Positions 17,269 through 26,701 of a stretch of 64,000 bases of DNA are shown here, one piece after another (positions within the stretch are counted from its first letter, which is position 1; every line of letters begins with the position of its first letter). Position numbers and translations under genes: made by a program. The notes under the pieces were generated by a model. That model was not told the DNA's origin and ran no database searches. It worked only from the letters and a program-made list of their open reading frames with translations. Origin of the DNA: Chitinophagales bacterium (GTDB taxonomy: Bacteria; Bacteroidota; Bacteroidia; Chitinophagales; UBA2359). The stretch lies in contig JAHDFD010000002.1 of assembly GCA_020628375.1 (NCBI GenBank), positions 197,025-261,024 on the forward strand, read 5' to 3'.

Positions 17269-18609
17269 ATGGGAGAGATACGAAAATGGTTAACTGCAAG
17301 AAAAACTGATAAAAAATCGGTAGTTTTTTTATTAATAAAAGGCTATTTCTTTTTAACTCTTTTATGCTTTATAATCTTACTTCTTCCTATCAGTCAAAAT
17401 AAAGAAAATACAGTTATTGACCACTTATTTTTTTCTGTATCTATCGTAAGTACAACTGGTCTTGCTCCTGCCAATTTTGTAGAGTCTTATAATGCTTTTG
17501 GACAAGTTATTAGTCTTCTATTTATACAATTGGGTGGAATTGGTTATATGGCTCTAAGTTCATTCATTGTTCTCAGAGGATTCGATAAACTACCTAGTAT
17601 CTCGGCAAGATTACTAAAACTTGAATTTAATCTTCCTGAAAAGTACCCTCTAACTTTGTTCATTTATAGTGTATTTATATTCACAATATTTATAGAAACA
17701 ATTGGAGTAATATTTCTTTACTACGGTTTTTCAAAGGCCGGTGTAGAAAATGCTTTATGGTCGTCTATTTTTCATAGTATATCTGCTTTTTGTACTGCTG
17801 GTTTTAGTCTATTTGATAATTCACTATCCTCATTTAAGCATGTCCCTATTGTAACCTACACAATTCAGGTATTAGCACTATTAGGTTCAATTGGCTTCAT
17901 AGTTCTGTTAGACTTTTGGTTAAAAATAACAGGTAGACGAGCATCTATTACTTTAACCTCTAAAATTATATTAATAGGTACTTTCTTAATATGGATAGCT
18001 TCATCTTTGATAATATTCTTATCAGACACTAACTTATCATCAATGGGATACCAAGGTCTCGAAGTTGCTATTTTCCAAAGTATTTCAGCCCATACAACTG
18101 TCGGATTTAATAACTATGATATAGGAAATATTAATAACGTAAGCATTTTTGTGATGATTATTTTAATGGTAATTGGTGCTTCACCTGCAGGTACTGGTGG
18201 CGGAATTAAAACAACCTCAATGACTGCTCTAATTGCAGTATTAGTTTCTGTGCTTAAGCAAAGGAAACGTATCACATTCTTGGATAAAGAAATTCCTACC
18301 TCAAATATATATTCGGCAGTATCGTCAACTTTTTTTTATATATTCATACTAATAATAGGCATCTATCTGGTTCTTTTCTTTGATGGAGATAATTTTAAAT
18401 TAGAACAACTTTTTTTTGAAGTATCCTCTGCACTAAGTACTGTTGGTCTATCAACAGGAATCACTAGTCAGTTAACTGATCAAAGTAAAATAATAATTTC
18501 AATTCTTATGTTTATCGGCAGATTAGGAGTTTTGACAATTGGCTTTGCCTTGATTTCTAGATCACCTTACAGAAAACAAAAACTTAAAACTGAAGAAATA
18601 GCGATTTAA
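17269..18609 (+). CDS. TrkH/KtrB-family potassium uptake protein
   Basis: This 446-residue polytopic membrane protein is built of four M1-P-M2 pore repeats. The pore loops are recognisable as SIVSTTGLAPAN, SAFCTAGFSLFD, SAHTTVGFNNYD and SALSTVGLSTGIT, each with the central Gly that lines the filter. GASPAGTGGGIKT marks the gating loop region. It should import K+ (or Na+/K+) with a TrkA/KtrA-type regulatory subunit; no such gene is adjacent, so the partner must lie elsewhere or be absent. It starts 42 bases after crtB on the same strand and may be read from the same message, although the functions are unrelated. Confidence 0.88.
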   Translation: MGEIRKWLTARKTDKKSVVFLLIKGYFFLTLLCFIILLLPISQNKENTVIDHLFFSVSIVSTTGLAPANFVESYNAFGQVISLLFIQLGGIGYMALSSFIVLRGFDKLPSISARLLKLEFNLPEKYPLTLFIYSVFIFTIFIETIGVIFLYYGFSKAGVENALWSSIFHSISAFCTAGFSLFDNSLSSFKHVPIVTYTIQVLALLGSIGFIVLLDFWLKITGRRASITLTSKIILIGTFLIWIASSLIIFLSDTNLSSMGYQGLEVAIFQSISAHTTVGFNNYDIGNINNVSIFVMIILMVIGASPAGTGGGIKTTSMTALIAVLVSVLKQRKRITFLDKEIPTSNIYSAVSSTFFYIFILIIGIYLVLFFDGDNFKLEQLFFEVSSALSTVGLSTGITSQLTDQSKIIISILMFIGRLGVLTIGFALISRSPYRKQKLKTEEIAI

Positions 18610-19054
18610 ACAAGTAACAACATATCCGCACGGTAATTCTTGATTTACCAATTTTTTTCCCTGATTTTGATAGTTTTCATTGATTGTGAACTCTATTATC
18701 GATCATTAAGCAAATAAAAGTGTGAAAAATATCAATATAAGCCTGAACCGAGAGTTAATGACTGTCATAGAGTTATTATGTTATAATAATTCATACCAAA
18801 GTCGTACACTCTACCTAATAATTTAATAAAATACATAAGCTCCTTTCAAATGATAATACTTTAATATACAAGGTAATTTGATATATTTAACCAGATGTGA
18901 GTTTTAGGTCATCTGATTATATTAATAAGTACTTATTTTTATATATATTTACAATATTCCTAATATTTAAGGAAGAGGTACACTATCATATAATTTTTTT
19001 GACTGAAAAAATCCATTTTAATCTCATAATTAATCAGAAATACAACTTCCAATA
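18610..19054 (+). other. Intergenic region, no gene seen
   Basis: These 445 bases of very AT-rich DNA lie between two plus-strand genes. All three plus frames are broken by frequent stops. I see no RNA gene and no strong GC-containing hairpin. The promoter of the histidine kinase must lie here, but I could not identify it with confidence. Confidence 0.35.
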
Positions 19055-21103
19055 ATGTTGTTAAGACTACTTATCATTTTTTTAATTTTTTCAAACCTCA
19101 TTTCAGCCAATAGTGGTACTTGTGACTCAATTAATAATGAATTAATAAAGTTTGAATCTATCTCTGGAATAGATAATACCAAATCTTTATTTGAAATTAT
19201 CAGACAACTACATCAAACAACAGAAAATTTTGATTGTGAAAATATAACAAAGGCAAAAAATCTACTGGCATATCAGTTATACAACCAGTCTAAACTAATA
19301 GAGGCTAGAAAATTACTGCTTGAAGCCGAACAAATATTCAATAAAAATAACTTAAGAGATGCTGATTATATAGTCAATCAAAATTATTTAGGATTGATTG
19401 ATATTCTTGATGGTAATTTAAAGAAAGCTACATTTCATTTCAATCGATGTAAAAAATATGCTGAGCAACTCAACGATACCAATTTGATTTGTCAATCATA
19501 TTTACAATTAGGTTTGGTACATCTTGAAATGCAGGAATATGCCAAAGCCGAATCATTTTACGCGAAATGTATAGAAATCAATAAAGACTTGAACAATTAT
19601 GAATATGAAGGCTACTCCTACCAGAACTTAGCAAGAATTCAATTATTTCAAAACGATAAAGACCTTGCCTTATACTATGCTAAAGAAGCTTATCAAGTAT
19701 GGAAGCATAACAAGGCTTACAAAGGTCAGTACTTCATAAATCATATTCTATCAGAAATTTATGAAGCTAAAGGCGAGAATGATAAAGCTATTGAAGCGCT
19801 CGAACAAAGTGTCGCTTTGAATAAAACACATGGTTTCAACATATATATTGAAGAAATTTACTACAGGTTGGGTAAGGCTAGTTATGAAAATGGTGAAAAA
19901 GAAGCCGCTAAGAATTATTTCTTGAGTGCTTTAAACACCGCTGTAAATCTTGATAATGACATTCAAGAAGAATTATTGAATAAATTAGTAGATATACATA
20001 ACGAAAATAATGATCGCGAGGGATTAAAAGAAATGCTTTCATTGGTGGTTAATGTATTGAATGATGCTAAAGACAGGAATAAAGTTCAGGCTGATCGAAT
20101 TATTTCGAGCCAATCGGAATTAGATAATACCAACGAATTAAATCAAGCATTACAACAAAGCTATTTAGGCGAAGAAATAAAATTCAGAAGACTAACATTA
20201 TTCACTATAGCTTTAATTGCTTTACTCGCATCAGCTGCTTATCTTATATACAGTAAAACCAAAGAAAGTAATAAGAGAAAAAAACTATTAGATCAAATTA
20301 AAGAGCAAAAAACTGAATTGGAATCAGCCAACGAAAAACTGATAGAATTTACTGATATAATCTCAGAACAAAATCTTGAATTGACCATAAAAAATAAAGA
20401 CCTCAAGAATTTTACTTATGCTGCTTCTCACGATCTGAAGACACCTTTGCGTACCATTGTGAGTTTTGCCGGAATGCTTAAAAGCAAAATGCAAACTCAT
20501 GATAATTCTGTAATTGAATTACTCGAACTAATTGAAAAGGGTGGTAAGAACATGAGTGAAATGGTAGATAATCTTTTGGCTTATGCAAAAGCAGGAAGCA
20601 AAGAGATAAAAATTGAAAAAACCAATATTCTGAATCTCGTTGATCTGGTTATTATTAACTTAAATGCGCTTATTCAAGAACGTAAAGCATCGATCAATAA
20701 AAATATCCATATTGACAGTGCTTTTATTGACAAAACCTGTGTTCAACAAGTATTAAGCAATCTGATCGCTAATTCGATCAAATATTCTAAAAAGCATATA
20801 CCTCCACAAATTGATATTTCCGTTGACGAAACCGATAAAGAATACATATTTGAAGTAAAAGACAATGGCTTGGGAATACCTCAGGAATATTTAGACAGAG
20901 TTTTCGATATGTTCCAAAGAGTACCTACCGATACTAAAGTGGAAGGCACAGGAATAGGTCTGGCAACCTGCAAAAGATTGATCGACTTGAACAAAGGAAC
21001 AATTTCAGTAAAATCTAAATTGGGGGAAGGCTCTGTTTTCTGCTTTAGTTTGCCGAAACAAGTTCAGAAAATTAAAGAGTTGAAAAACGATAGAGCTGCT
21101 TAG
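19055..21103 (+). CDS. TPR-containing sensor histidine kinase
   Basis: This 682-residue two-component sensor has a signal peptide (1-19) and a periplasmic block of about seven TPR-like helical repeats (about 45-340). One membrane helix (about 384-402) and a cytoplasmic coiled coil (405-450) follow. The kinase core has an H-box with H459 (AASHDLKTPLR), N-box NLIANSIKYSK, G1 DNGLGIP, F-box FDMFQRVP and G2 GTGIGLATCKRL, so all ATP-binding parts are intact. The short EKGGKNMSEMVDNLLAYAK dimerisation helix matches kinases related to phytochrome-type sensors. No response regulator gene is adjacent, so it is an orphan kinase. What the TPR domain senses is unknown. Confidence 0.9.
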   Translation: MLLRLLIIFLIFSNLISANSGTCDSINNELIKFESISGIDNTKSLFEIIRQLHQTTENFDCENITKAKNLLAYQLYNQSKLIEARKLLLEAEQIFNKNNLRDADYIVNQNYLGLIDILDGNLKKATFHFNRCKKYAEQLNDTNLICQSYLQLGLVHLEMQEYAKAESFYAKCIEINKDLNNYEYEGYSYQNLARIQLFQNDKDLALYYAKEAYQVWKHNKAYKGQYFINHILSEIYEAKGENDKAIEALEQSVALNKTHGFNIYIEEIYYRLGKASYENGEKEAAKNYFLSALNTAVNLDNDIQEELLNKLVDIHNENNDREGLKEMLSLVVNVLNDAKDRNKVQADRIISSQSELDNTNELNQALQQSYLGEEIKFRRLTLFTIALIALLASAAYLIYSKTKESNKRKKLLDQIKEQKTELESANEKLIEFTDIISEQNLELTIKNKDLKNFTYAASHDLKTPLRTIVSFAGMLKSKMQTHDNSVIELLELIEKGGKNMSEMVDNLLAYAKAGSKEIKIEKTNILNLVDLVIINLNALIQERKASINKNIHIDSAFIDKTCVQQVLSNLIANSIKYSKKHIPPQIDISVDETDKEYIFEVKDNGLGIPQEYLDRVFDMFQRVPTDTKVEGTGIGLATCKRLIDLNKGTISVKSKLGEGSVFCFSLPKQVQKIKELKNDRAA

Positions 21104-21111
21104 TTAGCTAT

Positions 21112-21146
21112 TGAGTTTATGAGTTAGTGAGTTTATGAGTTAGTGA
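21112..21146. repeat. Two tandem copies of a 16-base repeat
   Basis: The unit TGAGTTTATGAGTTAG lies at 21112-21127 and 21128-21143, followed by TGA. It is related to the GAGTTTGT octamers at 3325-3348. It sits between convergent stops of the kinase and the membrane protein gene. Confidence 0.85.
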
Positions 21147-21158
21147 TTACACAAAAAC

Positions 21159-22238
21159 TTACCCTATAGAGTTATTAAAATTATTTTCTTTATCAAGATA
21201 CTGTGAAGCTATTTTGTCTTCTGGATTTAGCTCAAACGAATACAAAACAAAAATGAAAAACCATTCAGCAGGTTTCATAAGCAGATAAATAAAATCAGAG
21301 ATATACTTATTCTGAAATAAATGGTAATGTTTCTTTACGCTCTCTCCCACTCTATCATAATTCCTTCTGATTAAACGATGTAATGAAGGAAACTTCGTCT
21401 GAACCAATTCCTCAAAAGCATTAGATGCCAATAGCTGACGATTACAAATTATTAATTCGCCGCTTCTTCTTCCTGTTCTGACCGGTTTTACAATAATTGG
21501 GTGTCCTTTTGCTGCAATCGTACATAAATAATGACCACCACAATCAATATGTTCGCAATATTCATTCAGTTCAGAAAAACCCATATTATGCGTTTGTGTA
21601 AAAGCCTTCAGCACATCTGAAGGTTGCTGACCAAATAGAATTAAGATTCCAGTAGCTAACACAATCAATGGCAAACATAGTATCATCAGAAATACGAATT
21701 TTGGAATGAACTCTATATTCAAAAATTGCCAGGCGAGCCGGGTAAAAAAACCATCTGTCGCATACTTACCCGATTTTGCCAGATCAATGATTCTTCTTTG
21801 ATTCTTTATTAATTCTAAAAGGAATAAAAGCACTATTGGTAAATTGCCAATAAAACCGAGTAACCCAATCTGTATATTCAATACTATATTGAAAAAAACA
21901 CCAAAAACCAAGACCGTATTAACCAATACCTCAACGATTGGCGGTGCTATTCGATCTCTGATCAAAGAGTAAAAGTAGGTGAAAGCACAAAGCGCAATCC
22001 AGATATATACGCTTAAGCGATAATCGGGATGAAAGGTAATTGCATCGGAACAACAATCGAATTCCGGAGCATTATCAAAGATGAACAAATAAAGCGTAGG
22101 TAAGAAAACTACCTGAAATAAGCCTAAACAAAAGGCAAAAAGATCATTTCCTAATCGTTTCCCTTTAAAAATATAATGAAAGAAATCGAAGACAATAATG
22201 AATGCCGGAACAAATAATAAGAGTAGAATAATTTGCAT
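21159..22238 (-). CDS. Multi-pass membrane protein of unknown function (DUF6688-like)
   Basis: The product has 359 residues. About five hydrophobic helices occupy the first 205 residues (for example IILLLLFVPAFIIVFDFF and FVFLMILCLPLIVLATGIL). A soluble C-terminal domain (about 210-340) contains EYCEHIDCGGHYLCTIAAKGHP, KPVRTGRRSGELIICNRQLLASNAFEEL and a cysteine pair. The conserved-looking CGGHYLC-AA-GHP and N-Q----NAFEE-- segments resemble a family I recall as DUF6688; this attribution is from memory and moderately sure. No function is known to me. It lies 21 bases downstream of dapD on the same strand and may be co-transcribed with it. Confidence 0.6.
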   Translation of the reverse strand: MQIILLLLFVPAFIIVFDFFHYIFKGKRLGNDLFAFCLGLFQVVFLPTLYLFIFDNAPEFDCCSDAITFHPDYRLSVYIWIALCAFTYFYSLIRDRIAPPIVEVLVNTVLVFGVFFNIVLNIQIGLLGFIGNLPIVLLFLLELIKNQRRIIDLAKSGKYATDGFFTRLAWQFLNIEFIPKFVFLMILCLPLIVLATGILILFGQQPSDVLKAFTQTHNMGFSELNEYCEHIDCGGHYLCTIAAKGHPIIVKPVRTGRRSGELIICNRQLLASNAFEELVQTKFPSLHRLIRRNYDRVGESVKKHYHLFQNKYISDFIYLLMKPAEWFFIFVLYSFELNPEDKIASQYLDKENNFNNSIG

Positions 22239-22259
22239 AATGCTGTATATTATTGATAA

Positions 22260-23081
22260 TTACACAGCCACATTATGCTCTCTTAGTGCATCATTCAGAG
22301 AAGTTTTTTTATCTGTACTTTCTTTTCGTTTTCCAATGATAAGCGCACAGGCTACCTGAAACTCACCTGCCGGGAATTGCTTTGGATAGGTTCCGGGAAT
22401 TACCACTGAGCGAGCCGGCACTCTTCCTTTCATTTCAACGGGTTCTGCTCCACTAACATCAATAATTCTTGTCGATTGGGTAAGAACAACATTCGCTCCT
22501 AAAACGGCTTCACTTTCTACATGAACGCCTTCAACAACTATCGATCGAGAACCAATGAAACAGTTATCTTCAATAATAACCGGAGCTGCTTGTACAGGCT
22601 CTAACACGCCACCAATACCAACACCTCCACTAAGGTGTACATTTTTACCTATTTGTGCACATGAACCAACGGTCGCCCAAGTATCAACCATTGTTCCCGA
22701 ATCGACATAAGCACCGATATTAACATAGGAAGGCATCATAATTACATTTGGAGCAACAAAACTCCCATGGCGCGCAATGGCATGAGGAACAACTCGAACG
22801 CCCAATTCTGCATAATTTTCTTTTAAAGGTACTTTATCATGAAATTCGAAAGGTCCCACTTTGATCGTTTCCATTTTTGCGGTTGGAAAAAATAACAACA
22901 CTGCTTTTTTCACCCAATCATTTACTTTCCACGATCCATCTTCCAATGGTTCTGCCACTCGTATCTTGCCTTTATCTAATAAATTTACGGTTTCACGAAT
23001 TGCCATTAATGTTGAAGTTTCTTTTAGTAAACTTCTATCTTCGAAAGCAGTTTCTATTGTTTTTTTAAGTATCGGGTACAT
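22260..23081 (-). CDS. dapD: 2,3,4,5-tetrahydropyridine-2,6-dicarboxylate N-succinyltransferase
   Basis: This 273-residue acyltransferase transfers succinyl from succinyl-CoA to tetrahydrodipicolinate in the diaminopimelate/lysine route used for cell-wall and amino-acid synthesis. The N-terminal helical domain precedes a left-handed beta helix built from hexapeptide repeats (about 100-235), with the family segments VRVVPHAIARHGSF, MMPSYVNIGAYVD and MVDTWATVGSCAQIG. The glycine-rich GGVGIGGVLEP loop is also kept. Length equals the usual 270-275. It starts at an ATG at 23079-23081 and is followed closely by the membrane protein gene. Confidence 0.95.
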   Translation of the reverse strand: MYPILKKTIETAFEDRSLLKETSTLMAIRETVNLLDKGKIRVAEPLEDGSWKVNDWVKKAVLLFFPTAKMETIKVGPFEFHDKVPLKENYAELGVRVVPHAIARHGSFVAPNVIMMPSYVNIGAYVDSGTMVDTWATVGSCAQIGKNVHLSGGVGIGGVLEPVQAAPVIIEDNCFIGSRSIVVEGVHVESEAVLGANVVLTQSTRIIDVSGAEPVEMKGRVPARSVVIPGTYPKQFPAGEFQVACALIIGKRKESTDKKTSLNDALREHNVAV

Positions 23082-23163
23082 GTAATTTTAAGATTGATCT
23101 GTAATAGAATATTTATTTAACCTAAGTTGTGATAAATCACAATAGTCAACAATTTAATAGTCC

Positions 23164-23229
23164 ACTGTCAACAAGGGAAGCCCATAATTCGTAAAGAGTA
23201 AGGCTTTTAGTCTATGATCTGTTGACAGT
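23164..23229. repeat. Intergenic inverted repeat ACTGTCAACA/TGTTGACAGT
   Basis: Perfect 10-base arms at 23164-23173 and 23220-23229 are separated by 46 bases, in the gap between dapD and the OmpA-family gene. The left arm with flanks (CCACTGTCAACAA, 23162-23174) recurs exactly at 50550-50562, suggesting a dispersed intergenic repeat. Confidence 0.7.
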
Positions 23230-23274
23230 CGTTTATACACAAAAATGTCATTATAAATCGTAATTTGAATTGAG

Positions 23275-25818
23275 TTATTTTCTTGCTTTTATATCCTTAA
23301 TAGAATAGTTGGTAATTTTACCATTTCGATAAACATTCGCTCTTACCTTTCTGAAACCCTGTGATTTCAAGTAGGCAATTACTGCTTCAACATCGTTTAT
23401 ATCTTTTAATCGATTCAATTCGACTTTTTTCTTACTTGTGCTAACAGTAATATGCGTTTGTTTAAGATTTAAGCTATTAAGAATAAATTTCTGCTCCATA
23501 GAGAAATCTGTATAAGGCCCAACCTCTACCGAATAAGTAAACCCTTCAATTTTTGTTGTTGGTACTACTTCAGGTTTAGGAATATGATCTTTAGGTTTTG
23601 AAGAAATATTGATCGGGTCTTTTGATGTTTTGTCCTTTTTACCTTTCTTTTTCTTATCGTTTTTATTTTTCGCTCCTGCTTCAGCAACGTTCTTATCAAA
23701 ATCTATATACTCTTCATCTTCCGGTGGTGGAAGTACATTATCCTGTTTAACTTTCGGGGTATTTCTATCTTTTTTGGTAAAAATCATTCTTTGGTTGAAT
23801 CTATGTTTGGCTACACTACAATCCGCACCATCGATACAATCATTGATAATTCCAGTTTCTCCTCTTGCAACTAACTCTAGTTGAGCCTGCTTTATCCCAT
23901 TCTGATAAAATATCTGTGCAATATTCGCTAATCTGTTTTTAGAAAGATCGAGATTCGATCGAGTTGTACCTCTTGCATCGGTAAAGCTTTCAATTCTGAT
24001 CTTAGCTCTTGGATTTTCTCGTGCATAAAGAATAACAGGAGCAATCAAGTCCATTACACTTTCTGTCATAATATCAGACTTACCTTTAAATTGAACTGGT
24101 CCGATATTCAGTTCAGCATTTAAGCTATTTTCAGGAACCTGCTGTAATTTCAAAGGATCATTATTGGTAACAACAACATCTTTCTGCTGAACTTTATTTT
24201 TCGTTTTATCCGCTTTATTTTTTGAAGGTTTACTATTATCTTTCTTTGGTTTTTGAGGCTTAGTTGTCTTTTCCTTCTTTGGTTTTTCTTGCTTTTCAGG
24301 TTTGGTTTTTACAGGTTTAGGCTTCTTTTCTTTAGAATCTGGTTTCGTCGGTTTTACTGTTTTATCTTTCTTTGATTTGTCTTTACCTGTTTTCTCTTTC
24401 TTTTGCTTTTTACTTTTTTCCGGCTTAGTTTCTTCTCCCAAATTTACATAGGGTTGAATCACTTCATTAGAACCATCAATAATATTCGGATTACTAACAT
24501 CTGCGTACTGTGCATCTTCAACTGAAGTTACACCTGCAATTGATTTCGGGTAATTGATTTTTCCATTTATTCTGAAACGATAGATATCATCAGAACCTAT
24601 TCCACCTTTTCTGTTTGAAGCAAAATAACCACCTCCACTTTTATTATCGAAAACTATCGTAAAATCGTCTTGTGCTGAATTGATCGGTGCGCCCATATTT
24701 TGCGGTTTCGACCATTTTCTTTTTACTGGTTTAGAGAAGAAAATATCATAACCACCTATTCCGGGATGTCCATTAGAAGCAAAGTATAAAGTTCCATCAT
24801 TGTGTATGTATGGAAATTGTTCATCTTCAGGTGTATTAATATCAGGTCCCAGATTTTTAGGATAGCTCCAGGTAGTATCTATTTTAACAGAAACATACAA
24901 GTCTGCACCGCCATATCCTCCTGGCATATTCGATGAAAAATATAATAGTTTCCCATTTTCAGATAAAGTAGGATGAGCAATAGTATAATCGGCACTATTG
25001 TATGGATAATCTTCTATGACCTCCCATTTTCCATTTTCCTGAATTTGAGCATTGATAAGTTTCAGATTTAACTTTTTCGTTTGCTCTTTAACACCTTTTC
25101 CTCTTACTTCTGTATTTCTTGTAATCCATGCATTTTGAAAATATTTACCAAAAGCAACAGGACCATCGTGGTATTGACTATTAATATTTCCTCCTAATTT
25201 TTTAGGCTTCGACCAGGTAGAAACAAAAGCCTGCGTTACATACATATCCAAAAAAGCTTCGTCTTCTGCATAATAACTTCCTGCCGATTTCTTTGAACCC
25301 GATCGTGAGCTGGTAAATACCAATTGATTATCGGCATATAATACCGGACCAAAATCGATATAAGGACTGTTAAATGGTAAATTCTCTACTTTATATTTTG
25401 TTGCATTAACATAAAACTGTTCAACATTTCTGCAAGCATTGGCAAACTCCATTGATCTTGGATAAATATCAGAATACGATTCATAGAAATCTGCGGCGTC
25501 TTCAAATTTCTCCTGCCCTTGTAAAGCTTGTGCTAAATTGAATTCCAGTTTACGGTCATTTTGCTGAGGCATAACAATTCTGTACCAATATTCTGCTTCT
25601 TTAAACTCTCCAACCATACGATGGCAATGAGCAATATTCACTTTTGCCTCCAATACATTGTCGAACATTAGAATATCAGTATAAGTATCTAAAGCTTGTC
25701 GGTAAGCCTCTGCTTTAAAAAGGTCGTTGGCTCTTTTCAATAAAGCTTTGCTATCCTGAGCATTGCTATTGAAAACAGTTAAAGTAAAAAACAGACTAAG
25801 AAATAAAAACCGCTGCAT
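23275..25818 (-). CDS. PorE-like outer-membrane protein: TPR, beta-propeller, OmpA domain
   Basis: The product has 847 residues from the ATG at 25816-25818; the frame also has a TTG nine bases upstream, but the signal peptide (MQRFLFLSLFF ... SNAQ) fits the ATG. Domain order is TPR repeats (about 25-120), a PD40/WD40-like propeller (about 155-420, with repeated LYFSSNMPGGYGGADLY-type blades), a Lys-rich linker (about 450-545), and an OmpA peptidoglycan-binding domain (about 565-690, core IESFTDARGTTRSNLDLSKNR). A second Lys-rich stretch and a short SPOR-like tail follow. TPR-propeller-OmpA is the layout of PorE, the T9SS component thought to anchor the machine to the cell wall. PorE also has a CRD between propeller and OmpA, so this may be a paralogue. 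An envelope anchoring role is likely. Confidence 0.8.
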   Translation of the reverse strand: MQRFLFLSLFFTLTVFNSNAQDSKALLKRANDLFKAEAYRQALDTYTDILMFDNVLEAKVNIAHCHRMVGEFKEAEYWYRIVMPQQNDRKLEFNLAQALQGQEKFEDAADFYESYSDIYPRSMEFANACRNVEQFYVNATKYKVENLPFNSPYIDFGPVLYADNQLVFTSSRSGSKKSAGSYYAEDEAFLDMYVTQAFVSTWSKPKKLGGNINSQYHDGPVAFGKYFQNAWITRNTEVRGKGVKEQTKKLNLKLINAQIQENGKWEVIEDYPYNSADYTIAHPTLSENGKLLYFSSNMPGGYGGADLYVSVKIDTTWSYPKNLGPDINTPEDEQFPYIHNDGTLYFASNGHPGIGGYDIFFSKPVKRKWSKPQNMGAPINSAQDDFTIVFDNKSGGGYFASNRKGGIGSDDIYRFRINGKINYPKSIAGVTSVEDAQYADVSNPNIIDGSNEVIQPYVNLGEETKPEKSKKQKKEKTGKDKSKKDKTVKPTKPDSKEKKPKPVKTKPEKQEKPKKEKTTKPQKPKKDNSKPSKNKADKTKNKVQQKDVVVTNNDPLKLQQVPENSLNAELNIGPVQFKGKSDIMTESVMDLIAPVILYARENPRAKIRIESFTDARGTTRSNLDLSKNRLANIAQIFYQNGIKQAQLELVARGETGIINDCIDGADCSVAKHRFNQRMIFTKKDRNTPKVKQDNVLPPPEDEEYIDFDKNVAEAGAKNKNDKKKKGKKDKTSKDPINISSKPKDHIPKPEVVPTTKIEGFTYSVEVGPYTDFSMEQKFILNSLNLKQTHITVSTSKKKVELNRLKDINDVEAVIAYLKSQGFRKVRANVYRNGKITNYSIKDIKARK

Positions 25819-25912
25819 AGTGATCAATCAAATAAAGTGCAAAAATAACGATTCAACGCCAGTCTTTTCTGACAGAATGATTTAGATTCTGTTTAATGAG
25901 GTCGTAAGGTAT

Positions 25913-26698
25913 TTATTCTTTCGGGAACATAGGTATGAATATGCTCGTTTTTTTAGCATATTCTCTGAAAGCTTTCTTATTCATATACTTTCTTTCCAAC
26001 ATAGGAATTCCTGATACAAAAACGATCAGAAAGCTTATTAACAAAGGTCCAATTAAAGAAATCAAATGAAAATGCGCTTGAAAGGCAACAATATAAATTC
26101 CCCACCATAAAACCACTTCACCAAAATAATTTGGATGTCTGCTATATCGCCACAAGCCTTTGGTCATTATTTTTCCTTTATTCGACTTTTTGCTTTTAAA
26201 CTCCAATAGCTGCCAATCTGCTACGCTTTCAAAAATCAAACCGAATGCAAAAACTAAACAGCCTATATAATCGATATAATTAATGGCGATGTAGTTATTA
26301 TCGGTATTTACGTGAATAATAGGCAAGGCTATGATCAACATAAAAAAACCCTGTAACATGAACACTTGCAAAAAAGCTCTTATAACAGCAAATTTCCCCC
26401 ACTGTTTCCGCCAATTTGCATATCTGAAATCTTCAGGCTTGCCAATACTTCTCATAAGAATATAGGTGGAAAGCCTGAAACCCCAAAAGGCGACCAACGT
26501 GGTAATGAGTGCTTGTCGGGGCATAATTTCACTATACTTGAATAAAGTAAAAAAAGCGATCAGGACAAAACCTAAACCCCAGGCAATGTCAGCTACACCA
26601 TTGTCTTTCTTTACATTCGCATAGGTAAACCAAAACAGCATATAACTCAAAACCAGAATGCCGCAAGCCTGATAAACTTCCTGAAGTGGTAAAAACAT
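25913..26698 (-). CDS. DUF1295 / steroid 5-alpha-reductase-like membrane enzyme
   Basis: This 261-residue integral membrane protein has about six helices. The family signature is near the C-terminus: GLWRYSRHPNYFGEVVLWWGIY, followed by SGIPMLERKYMNKKAFREYAKKTS. Relatives use NADPH to reduce double bonds of lipid substrates or methylate them (ICMT-like). The N-terminal VKKDNGVADIAWGLGF segment is typical of DUF1295. It lies 3 bases downstream of the saccharopine-dehydrogenase-like gene, so the two are surely co-transcribed and may act on the same lipid, a point inferred from position. The exact substrate is unknown. Confidence 0.8.
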   Translation of the reverse strand: MFLPLQEVYQACGILVLSYMLFWFTYANVKKDNGVADIAWGLGFVLIAFFTLFKYSEIMPRQALITTLVAFWGFRLSTYILMRSIGKPEDFRYANWRKQWGKFAVIRAFLQVFMLQGFFMLIIALPIIHVNTDNNYIAINYIDYIGCLVFAFGLIFESVADWQLLEFKSKKSNKGKIMTKGLWRYSRHPNYFGEVVLWWGIYIVAFQAHFHLISLIGPLLISFLIVFVSGIPMLERKYMNKKAFREYAKKTSIFIPMFPKE

Positions 26699-26701
26699 TA
26701 C

